Below are positions 24,501 through 36,500 of a DNA stretch of 64,000 nt, in pieces (position 1 is the stretch's first letter; each line of letters begins with the position of its first letter). Both the position numbers and the translations under genes were made by a program. The DNA is taken from the NCBI GenBank assembly GCA_947623455.1, contig OX392527.1, forward strand, positions 54,790,401 to 54,854,400. The letters are read 5' to 3'. Source of the DNA: Mimachlamys varia. Taxonomy: Eukaryota; Mollusca; Bivalvia; Pectinida; Pectinidae. The notes beneath the pieces are model-generated. The model had not been told where the DNA came from and ran no database searches. It saw only the letters and a list, made by a program, of their open reading frames with translations.

Positions 24501-27500
24501 GACACTTAACTTACTAGGTGAAATGGAATGACTCTGGGTGTTAGTGGACACTTAACTTATTAGATGGAAATGGAATGACACTGGGTGTTAGAGGACACTT
24601 AACTTACTAGTTGAAATGGAATGACTCTGGGTATTAGTGGACACTTAACTTACTAGATGAAATGGAATGACTCTGGGTGTTAGTGGACACTTAACTTACT
24701 CAATGGAAATGGAATGACTCTGGGTGTTAGTGAACACTTAACTTACTGTATGTAAATGGAATGACTCTGGATGTTAGTGGACACTTAACTTACTCAATGG
24801 AAATGGAATGACTGGGTGTTAGTGGACACTTAACTTACTTGGTAAAATGGAATGACACTGGGTGTTAGTGGACACTTAACTTACTAGGTGAAATGGAATG
24901 ACTCTGGGTGTTAGTGGACACTTAACTTACTAGGTGAAATGGAATGACTCTGGGTGTTAGAGGACACTTAACTTACTGGGTGAAATGGAATGACTCTGGG
25001 TGTTAGTGGACAATTAACTTACTAGGTGAAATGGAATGACACTGGGTGTTAGTGGACACTTAACTTACTCAATGGAAATGGAATGACTCTGGGTGTTAGT
25101 GAACACTTAACTTACTAGGTGAAATGGAATGACTGGGTGTTAGTGGACACTTAACTTACTAGGTGAAATGGAACGACTGGGTGTTAGTGGAGACTTAACT
25201 TACCATATGTAAATGGGATGACTCTGGGTGTTAGTGAACACTTAACTTACTATATGTAAATGGAATGACTCTGGATGTTAGTGGACACTTAACTTACTAG
25301 ATGAAATGGAATGACTCTGGGTGTTAGTGAACACTTAACTTACTATATGTAAATGGAATGACTCTGGGTGTTAGTGGACACTTAACTTACTAGGTGAAAT
25401 GAAATGACTCTGGGTGTTAGTGAACACTTAACTTACTATATGTAAATGGGATAACTCTGGGTGTTAGTGAACACTTAACTTGCTCAATGAAAATGGAATT
25501 ACTCTGGGTGTTAGTGGACACTTAACTTACTCGATGGAAATGGAATGACTCTGGGTGTTAGTGGACACTTGACTTACTCAATGGAAATGGAATGACTCTG
25601 GGTGTTAGTGGACACTTAACTTACTCAATGGAAATGGAATGACTCTGGGTGATAGTAGACAATTAACTTACTCAATGAAAATGGAATTACTCTGGGTGTT
25701 AGTGGACACTTAACTTACTCAATGGAAATGGAATGACTCTGGATGTTAGTGGACACTTAACTTACTATATGTAAATGGAATGACTCTGGGTGTTAGTGAA
25801 CACTTAACTTACTCGATGGAAATGGAATGACTCTGGGTGTTAGTGAACACTTAACTTACTATATGTAAATGGAATGACTCTGGGTGTTAGTGAACACTTA
25901 ACTTACTCGATGGAAATGGAATGACTCTGGGTGTTAGTGAACACTTAACTTACTATATGTAAATGGAATGACTCTGGGTGTTAGTGAACACTTAACTTAC
26001 TCGATGGAAATGGAATGACTCTGGGTGTTAGTGAACACTTAACTTACTATATGTAAATGGAATGACTCTGGGTGTTAGTGAACACTTAACTTACTATATG
26101 TAAATGGAATGACACTGGGTGTTAGTGAACACTTAACTTACTATATGTAAATGGAATGACTCTGGATGTTAGTGGACACTTAACTTACTATATGTAAATG
26201 GAATGACACTGGGTGTTAGTGAACACTTAACTTACTATATGTAAATGGAATGACTCTGGGTGTTAGTGAACACTTAACTTACTCGATGGAAATGGAATGA
26301 CTCTGGGTGTTAGTGGACACTTAACTTACTCGATGGAAATGGAATGACTCTGGGTGTTAGTGGACACTTGACTTACTCAATGGAAATGGAATGACTCTGG
26401 GTGATAGTAGACAATTAACTTACTCAATGGAAATGGAATGACTCTGGGTGTTATAATAAACTTCAGGTGAATTGTTACACATGCCAAGTTTTATTTTTCT
26501 TTCAAACAGAATTTCACAGCACAGAAGGAACTAAAGAGACTGAAGATTGTAATACATGCTTTAAATGACCAGGTATGTTCGGTTGAGCAGATTTTGCTTT
26601 TGATATTTAGATATTTAGAATACTGGGTTAGAGATAGCATGTTATTTGATGAGATTAAACATGAGATATGGTCATACCCACTCAATGAGTTTATTGTTGT
26701 TTTGATTAAACTTTTCGTAGATAATTACAAGACAGCTTGACAGATGATGTTTTATGATTGGCCAGGCGTGTTAATGTCCAGTAGGCACAATACCTTTTTT
26801 TCTTTTTACCAGATAATAATTCTGAATTTTTAGCTCACCTAGACCGAAGGTCCGGTGAGATTATTCCATGGCACAGGGTCCGTTGTCTGTCAACATTTGC
26901 TTCAAATCGTTACTAGTTAAAAAGTCCTGATTGGATTTTGACCAAATTTGGTCAGAAACATCCTTGAGGAAAGGGGAATAGGTTTTGCTTAAATGGTGAC
27001 TCTGACTCCCAAGGGGTTAGAGGAGCGGGGCCCAATAGGGGAAATAGAGGTAATTCCTTTAAATCTCTTCTTGTCATAAAGTTATGAATAGATTTGGCCC
27101 AGATTTGGCCGGAAACATCCTTGGGGAAGGGGAATAGATTTTGCATAAATGGTAACTCTGACCCCCAAGGGGCTAGAGGGGCGGGGCCCAATAAGGGAAA
27201 TAGAGGTACATTTTGTAATTCCTTTCAATCGCTACTAGTCATAAAGTTAGCTTCGTTGGAAGAAGCCGAGCATAATTTGCAAATAAAAATGACCTTGACC
27301 TATATTCAAGGTCACAAGGGTCAAATCTGTTAAAACCTTTAAATGACTTCTTCTAAATTACCAATAGCCCTAGAAGCATGATATTTGGCTGAAAGGTTCA
27401 TTGATGAAGCTTGACAAAGGTTAACTGCGAAAAGAAATGACCTTGACCCATATTCAAGGTCACAAGAGTCAAATCTGTTAAAAGATTTGAGCGATTTCTG

Positions 27501-30500
27501 ATAAACCAAAAGACCTAGAGACATGATATTTGGCTGCTAGCTTCCTTGAAAGAAGCCAAACAAAATTTGCAAATGAAAATGACATTGTCTTACAAGGTCA
27601 GGGGGTAAAAGATATTTAAATCTTAGCATGTTGTTCTGAATGTTTTACAGTAATAGATTTTAGGTGACTTTAAGGTTACAATTCAGAGATGAATTCCAGG
27701 TGAGCTATGCAGGCCCATTGGGCCTCTTGTTCGTATAAATAAATAAGACAAACTCATCCATGTTTTTTAATTGACCATCACCTAAAAAGAAAAGAAAAAC
27801 AAGAATATTGAATGACATGAGAATGAGAAAAATGGTTGTCTAGCTGGTGATTTTATGAAGCATTTTTAGAGTGTGTAAATTACATTGGTACAGACTTTTT
27901 TCCAGCAGTCTTGGGGTTATTTTTGGTGTGCGTCAAGTTTTATGGTAGATCAAATAATAAAGAGATATATTTTATAGAGACAAGCAAATAAATTTTGTAC
28001 TGATAAGTACACCATTAATATTTCTAAAACAAAAAAACAAAGTGTTCAGGGTATCATAATGTACTATTATCAATCCTGAAAAAGGATGAGGACAGTGCGG
28101 AAGAGGAATCAGAATCCAGAATAGAGGAGGTTGATGAAACAAAAGAGGAAACAGAAGATGACGACAAAAGGTCATCTCCTGAGGGAATGGAAACAAAGAA
28201 CAGTCATAACTCTATCACACAGACCAAACCTGATAATGTCATCACCCCACAAACCTACAGTCCACAGACTGTAGAATCAGGTATGTACCTCAATCTCTAC
28301 CCTCACAAATACAAGGGGGGGCAACTGGTATTTGTCTCCTTAGGGAATGGCAACACAAAATATACCCTCACAAATACAGGGAGAGAGGGGGGCAACTGAC
28401 CCTCACAAATACATTGGAGACAACTGGTGTTATCTCCTTAGGGAATGGAGACAAAGAACTTGATAATCACTGTCATTATCCCTCAGACCTACAAGTCAGT
28501 TTAGACAAAAAAAATGTTAAAATTCAGGGTCAAAATAGAGATCAAATGGACATATTCTTATTAGTTCCCTACCGGTGAAGACGGATGGGACTATTAGTCC
28601 GTCGGGCTGTCTGTCACCTTTTTGGGGTTTCCATGCATTATCTCTGTAACGTGGGTACTTATTGAAATGAAATTTGGTATACAGACACACCTTGGGGATA
28701 TCTAGGTCAAGTTTTGATTTGGTTATGGTTGAATGATATTTTACAGAGTTACGGCCCTTGGACTTAAAAATTTTCCAATAAGTCAGTTTCCGGTCATTAC
28801 CACTGAAATTTGTGCACATATTGAACTGAAATTTGGTAAACAGATACATGATGGGGATATATACGTCAAGTCTCTGTCATTTGTTTAATGAATCATTGCA
28901 TCTTTATACCTTGCTGCGGCCAGTAGGGGACATGTATTGCTTCAGCAATACTCAATATGCTTTTTAATCCTGAAGTAGAGGCTTATTGGTGAGTCAAAAG
29001 TATGTATTGTGTCAACTGTGTTTTTGTGCTGAAAATCATGATATTTGTCACAAGTTATCAATATTAATACAATTTAATTCTAATAATACTGACTCATGTT
29101 TACCAGTTAATAATAAAACTGATTTTTGTTTACCATTGCTGACCAAAATTGACCAGTGTTTTAATTTGTTGTCATGCAATTAGAACTCCAAAAAGATGAA
29201 AATCCCCAATCAGTCAGTTTGCAGTTGCTGGTCGAAAATCCCCAATCAGTCAGTTTGCAGTTGCTGGTCGAAAATCCCCAATCAGTCAGTTTGCAGTTGC
29301 TGGTCGAAAATCCCCAATCAGTCAGTTTGCAGTTGCTGGTCAAATTTCACCATTGCTGACCAATAGTGACTGACCACCAAGCTTTCCATTTGCAGTGTTC
29401 CAGATAGGCTGCGTACATGTGTATTTTATGCATTTATTTTCCTTAAATACACATCAGAAAAAAAAGTATGTGTACCAGTAACACACAAATATTTGGCTAT
29501 TATGCATACTTGTTAAAAACACTGTAACGACTACCCATCACAAATCAATAAAAAAATATAATTGTTCATGGAAAATATTTGATTTGATGTTGTGATCAAA
29601 CCTAGGACTATCGACTCCCGTTTTTCTCACCTGGGGTAGGGGTTGTCTACTGAGAGGAGCGAGTGATGTGCTAAATAATGCTAGATACTGCAGTGCATTG
29701 CAAGTAACATCATATTTAAACTGGTTGAAGTGAAAATATAGGTCTAGTACACTTATTACGCATTCATCTGAAAACGCTGTGTACTAGTACACACTGGTAA
29801 AAAAATTAACTGGAACACTGTGTTTGATTATCATAGATAACCGGAAACATGTGTGTACCTTCTGTAACATCCGTTTTGACCAACAAGAAGAACTGGACAC
29901 ACACTGTAAGAGTGACTTGCACAGAAAAAAGATCACCGCGGACGATGACCAGAACTGGAAGTATAGGGAGCCACCTCGAGGACTTGGTGCTGAGGAATAT
30001 TCTCTGTGTAAAAGGTTTGTGTACGTTAGCTTTGTTAAGAGGCACTTGTCCTCTACTTTTTCAAAAGTTGGAAGTACTGTTTTCAGTTTCTTTATCTGTC
30101 TTGTACGATCTGTGGACTGTTTCTTAGGTTTCTGTGAAAGTCATTGTATGGTGGTTCAGTATTAATTTACAGGCCAGGGTACCGTTTCACAAACAGGGTG
30201 TAACTTACACCTGGGTGTAAATCCGTATGTAAACCGTACGTAAAAGTTACGGCCCGTTTCACAAAGCATGTGTAACTTACGAGTTGGTGTTAATCCTTCC
30301 CCAAACCGTGTGTAACTTACACTACCTCTGGGGGTAGTGTAAATCCATATGTATCTTTACAACCACTTGTAAGTGTGATTAAAAATGGCTGCTGCAGTAA
30401 CCTGTTACTTGTTATTCGAAAAACGAATCGGGGAGAAAGGTCAAATTATTCAGAAATTTACGATTGAAACAGTATGCCAGGCTATGCTATCTGTGAATTA

Positions 30501-33500
30501 TTCTAGTCAATAAAGATTAATTACTTACTTTACACATTCAGTTGCAAGTTTGTACAAATTGTTGAATGGTAAATAGATCTACCAAAATATAAAATCACAG
30601 CTTGAAACTCAACAACTTTGTCTGGGTTTTAAACACGTTAGAGTTGCTTCCCTTATTCCTCCCGTTCAACTAAAACCCGGCCTAAAAACTCGAGTGGTGA
30701 CGGAGCCATTTCCTTGAGTCAATCACACCATTTTTTAACGCAGAACTTTGTAAATATGTAATGTCAGATTTCGACATACAATAATGCAACATACTTTGGA
30801 CGTCGTTTCGTTTCAGGTATGACGTTTTTAATGCGTGGTTGATTTATCACAAAACTAGGCATATCGGACACATGTAAAGCTTATTTATATGAAATTCATA
30901 TGGTCATGTTTGAAAAGTGGCAATCGCAAGTGAAAGTGATTTTGACAACGATGGAGTTGAACGTGAATTTCAAGAAAAGCGAAATGAAAGGACCACCTGC
31001 TTCAAATTGTAATGAAATCATGTAAGTTATGATTAAAGCAAACATCCAATCAGGTCACAGCCGCCTCATTAAAATGTGCAGAATAAGCCTATATACAAAC
31101 TTGAGTGAGGTAATGAGTAATAATTCTACCAAACTTCTTTCATCAAAATCTTCAGAAAGCAGAGAATGATGTCATATTATGTCAAATATGCAAAAATGTG
31201 TTTACAGACAGAATTTCTCAAACAATTAAACTATTGCCATGAACATTTTACACTACAAAAACAAATGTATACCGCTTTCGTCATCTTTGCTTCGAATACA
31301 GTCATTTATGTCTTTATCAAAATAATATCGCCACGGATGATGTCGGATCGTATACGTTGCTTATCAGGTACCAAATCCGTGAATGTGTGAACTAGGCATT
31401 GCAAATGGCACTGTACGGGTATTTCCCTTTAGCTCAGCTTTGGAGGATCGGGATCGCAAGCTTATGGTTGTTGGTTCGAGCCCAAGTGACGACACTATCT
31501 TTATCATTATTCCTTATCATATTACAATTGAAAACTGCATCGTGAAATCCCACTCAACATACATGTACATGTGTGTTAGAAATTTGAAAAAGGGTAAATG
31601 ACATGTACATGTAGTTGTATAAGAAAATGTACACAAAATGAAACCCTCAAAGAAACATCCTTAAAACATTCATGAGAAATGTTCAGTTGTATTTATTGCT
31701 TTTCGGGTGCGCCTGTCGTCGAAATATTAAGCGGGTCAGAGATCTAGAGTCAGAACCCTTTGGACTATACTCTGTTCTGCATCGAAAAGCAATAAATACG
31801 CCTGTCGTCAAAATATTTAGCGGGTCAGAGAGTCAGAACCCTTCGGACTAAACAGAGTAGTGTTAGATGAAAGCTTGATTAGAAAAAAGAAGTGTTGTAG
31901 TTAGGACACACATTATATCTAAGTCGTGCTTAAAATTTGAGTAAGAAAAGCTCACTAATGCTTCCCTTTTCATTTAAATAAATCGTGTATCATTTCATTA
32001 TTAAGACACAAATACGATTGTTATGTAATTCAGTGGCGGACAGGGTTCGATTCCTCGATTAGACAGGGACAGGTATTGGGTTACTTGCCCGACCTGTTCT
32101 GGTTTTCCTCCCACAGTGAGAAAACCTAACCACATGTTAACTTGCAGACCAACAAGTGTGAGTAATAAATATGTAAGTTGAATATATTTCTTATTTGATA
32201 CAGTTGTAAACAAAAAACACAAAAAAAACGCAGAGATAACGTGGTATTTTACCGACCATTACAGATCGGCTTAACTTATATCCAGTAGTACGTTTAAATT
32301 ATCCAAATAACCGCTAGTCGCAATGTTAGTTAATATATATAATATTTGTACAATTTGTATCCATGTATATATACATTGTGATCGAGGTATTCATATCATC
32401 TACAATAGAATGATCATTGAGACAAATCGAAACATCCATTTGGGGGAGATGTCGCAGTGGTGACGGCCACATACTGTACATGTTTTTTTTCTGGCTAGGC
32501 AATTTGTTCACGAGTTTGAGGCCCTGTGATCGGGGCACGAGTCAAAACTGTTTTCCTCGTCTTTGTTTTTCTGTGTTATTAGCTCACCTGGCCCGAAGGG
32601 CCAAGTGAGCTTATGTGATGGTGCAGCGTCCGTCGTCCGTCCGTCCGTCCGTCGTCCGTCAACTTTTTTCCTTTAAACGACTTCTTCTAAAATACTGAAA
32701 GGCCCAGGGACATGAAATTTGGCTGGTAGATATCTTGGAAGGAGCTGAACAAAGTTTGCGAAAAAAAATCACTTTGACCTAATTTCAAGGTCACCGGGGT
32801 CAAAAATGTCGAAACCTTCAAACAACTTCTTCTAAAATACCGTCAGGCATAGAGACTTCATATTTGACAAGAACCTTCCTTGGTTGAAGCCAAATAAAGT
32901 TTGCGAAAAGAAACGACCTTGACAAATATTCAAGGTCACAGTGAGGTAAAATCTATTTTAAACTTTAAACAACTTCTTCTGAAATACAAAAAGCCCTAGA
33001 AACATGGTATTTGGCTGAAAGGTTCCTTGGTTGAAGCCCGACAAAGTTTGCAAAAAGAAATGACCTTGACCTATATTCAAGGTCACAGGGGTCAAATCTG
33101 TTAAAACCTTTAAACGACTTCTTCTGAAATACCAAAAGCCCTAGAAGCATGATATTTGGCTGAAAGGTTCCTTGGATGAAGCCCAACAAAGTTTGCGAAA
33201 AGAAATGACCTTGACCTATATTCAAGGTCACAAGGGTCAAATCTGTGAAAACCTTTAAACGACTTCTTCTGAAATACCAAAAGCCCTAGAAGCATGATAT
33301 TTGGTTGAAAGGTTCCTTGGATGAAGCCCGACAAAGTTTGCGAAAAGAAATGACCTTGACCTATATTCAAGGTCACAAGGGTCAAATCTGTTAAAACCTT
33401 AAAACGACTTCTTCTGAAATACCAAAAGCCCTAGAAGCATGATATTTGGCTGAAAGGTTCCTTGGATGAAGCCTGACAAAATCTGCGAAAAGAAATGACC

Positions 33501-36500
33501 TTGATCTTTATTCAAGGTCACAGGGGTCAAATCTGTTAAAACCTTTAAACGACTTCTTCTGAAATACCAAAAGCATTAGAAGCATGATATTTGACTGAAA
33601 GGTTCCTTGGATGAAGCCCGACAAAGTTTGCGAAAAGAAATGACCTTGACCTATATTCAAGGTCACAGGGGTCAAATCTGTTAAAACCTTTAAACGACTT
33701 CTTCTGAAATACCAAAAGCCCTAGAAGCATAATATTTGGCTGAAAGGTTCCTTGGATAAAGCACGACAAAGTTTGCGAAAAGAAATGACCTTGACCTATA
33801 TTCAAGGTCACAAGGGTCAAATCTGTTAAAACCTTTAAACGACTTCTTCTGAAATACCAAAAGTCCTAGAAGCATGATATTTGGCTGAAAGGTTCCTTGG
33901 ATGTTTGGGAAGGAAAATGATCTTGACCCATATTAAAGGTCACAGTGGTCAAATCAGTGGTTAAAAGCTTTGAGCGACTTCTTCTGATAAACCGAAATGC
34001 CTAGAGATATGATATTTGTCTTGTAACGTCCTGGGATGAAGCTAAACAAAATTTTAAAATGAAAATGATGTTGTCTTATAAGGTCACAGGGGTAAAATAT
34101 GTTTAAATCTTAAGATGTTCTTCTGAATGTCTTACAGTAAAAGATTTTAAGGGGACTTTTGGGTTACACTATAAAATAAGTCAGAGATTGATACCAGGTG
34201 AGCGATGCAGGCCCATTGGGCCTCTTGTTTATAAATATAACAGTAATGGTTATGTTTCTCCAAGTTTTATCAACTAGGCCTATTGCAAATAGTTTGAAAA
34301 AATTAAAAACTTGCACCAAGCCAATTATGGGTATGTAACGTATTCATCTAGAAACATCTTTCGTATCATTGAACATTTTGAACAAAAATATACAATATTT
34401 GCCGTGAAATTGTATTTCCTTTTTAAAATTCTTCTTATTCTTCTTCATTTTGCTGATACATTCGTCACTGTCTAACATAGCTTTTACATCTCTATTTGAA
34501 GAGTTCCACCAATTTTCGCGCGAAATTTGGACTTACGTACACTCGTAAGTATTTACGATTACATAACTTACGGGGAAACTTACACACGGTTTTGTGAAAC
34601 GCTTCTTACGTAACTTACGAACGGGGACTTACGTACACGTAAGTAGATACACCCTGTTTGTGAAACGGTACCCTGGACTGCATTATCATGATTAACAAAA
34701 CACAAGCAAGAAAGCTCTGTGTCTTAACGAAATAAAAAAATACAAAGTATTTGGTAATGTCATATTTAGAACGATCTTCTCATATATTAAATTCCTTTTT
34801 GCCTACTTCTTGACCATGATTTTAATGAATATACATACATAATATGATCTTGTGGTTGAATGTTATCAAACCTCAGGCAAGGAAGCAATTACGGTAATCA
34901 TCTCAGAAACATACACTAATGTCCACAACAAACTGCCCTCTTGACTCAAGATGAGGCCTTACCTATGAAGTTTATTAAAGCTAGACTACTTAGTGGTACA
35001 GTGTAATGTAGAATGCATCATTTGATAGACTCAACTTGATATATGGTTAACATTACTGTTTTCAGCACTGAGGAAATAGGGAAGTGTGCCTTCGCTGACA
35101 AATGTACAGAGGCTCACTCTAAAGAGGAACTTACCGAGTGGAAGATGCGTTTTAAATTTCGAAAACAACTTATCAAAGTGGCACATGATAAACAACTGCA
35201 TGGCAACACTTATGCTGAACAACTGATAGAGAAACTCATGAATTCAGATAACCCCAAATCTCTTGTAAGTAGATTTAGATAGTCTTTTAATGAATTCAGA
35301 TATCAAATCCCAAATCATTCGTCAGTCATGTGATTTCTTCAATTTAGATAATTATACTCCTTATACTCCCCGCAACGATGTTAAGGGGGGAGGGGGGTTA
35401 TACTGGAATCTGTATAATGTCTGCAGTAACATGTCCAGAAGTTAGGGGTATACTTGAATCAGTCTGTATGTCCGTCCGTCTGTCCGTCCGTAGAAAAATT
35501 TTGTCGGGACAATTCCTCTTAAACCGCTTGGCTAATTTCAATGAAACTTCACACAGATACAAAGGACCATGTGTAGATGTGCACACAACATTTCCTTTCT
35601 CAAAATTATGGCTGCTATGGTAACTGGTCACTATTAACAGATTTTCTGTAGAAAAAGTTTGTCTGGACAACTCCTTAGTAGGGGAAATAGAGGAAAAGCC
35701 TTTTGAATCCCTACTAGTCATAAACAACTAAATGGTTTTGAGCCAAATTTGGTCAGAAAATCCTTTGGGGGAGGGGAACAGATTTTGTATAAATGGTGCT
35801 TCTGACCCCCCTGGGGCCGGAGGGGCGGAGCCCAATAGGGGAAAGAGAAGATGACTTTTAAATCCCTACTAGTCATAAAGTACGGAATGGTTTTGAACCA
35901 AATTTGGTCAGAAACATTCTTTGGAGAGGGGAATAGATTTTGTATAAATGGTGACTCTGACCCCCTGGGGCTGGAGGGGCGGGCCAAATAAGGGAAATAG
36001 ACGAAAAGTATTTTAAATCCCTACCAGTCATAAAGTACTAAATAGATTTGAACCAAATTTGGTCAGAAACATTCTTTAGGGGAGGGGAACAGATTTTGTA
36101 GAAATTGTAGTTCTGACCACCCTGGGGTCGGAGGGGCGGGGCTAAATAGGGGAAATACAGGAAAAGCCTTTTAAATCGCTGCTTGTTTAACTTGGTTTGT
36201 GTTGTGATCCCCACCCTATATTTCATTTCAATATATACCATTGCTTGGCATAAAGAGACACAATCATCATATTATGATTGGTCCTGTGGTGAGTCCCGCC
36301 CTTGCAGAATCAATTTCTGAATCATAACTTTTAAATGGTTGAGATCCCCTCCCCAAAACTATATATACAATTGCTGGGCATTAAGAGACAGTCACAATCC
36401 TGTTATAGATTTGATCCCAGGATCTACCATGCCCTTGTAGACTTCCTAACCAAATACTATACAATTGCTGGGCATGAAGAGACAAATGCTATCATGATAT

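Larger units (their letters stand above)
28281..29836 (+). other. HELZ intron with two small repeats
   Basis: Holds a repeat fragment at 28560-28966 and a 36-bp tandem repeat at 29199-29342. The rest shows no structure I can name. Confidence 0.6.
30174..34676. mobile_element. Large element with terminal inverted repeats, non-autonomous
   Basis: The ends share CCAGGGTACCGTTTCACAAA followed by CAGGGTGTA, inverted at 34676. Inner sequence near both ends repeats variants of GTAACTTACAC and CGTTTCACAAA. The target duplication is not evident, so the superfamily is left open; the ends look Harbinger- or similar-like. I see no transposase. It has collected other repeats, including a family 1 copy at 32581-34229. 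Confidence 0.75.

Noticed and set aside
22555..26455. CRISPR-like regular repeats
   Set aside because: Units are contiguous 46-47-bp tandem copies without unique spacers, in a eukaryotic intron.
32430..32545. A tRNA gene or SINE near GTCGCAGTGGTGACGG
   Set aside because: The box A-like text is present but the box B-like text is poor, and no fold is visible.
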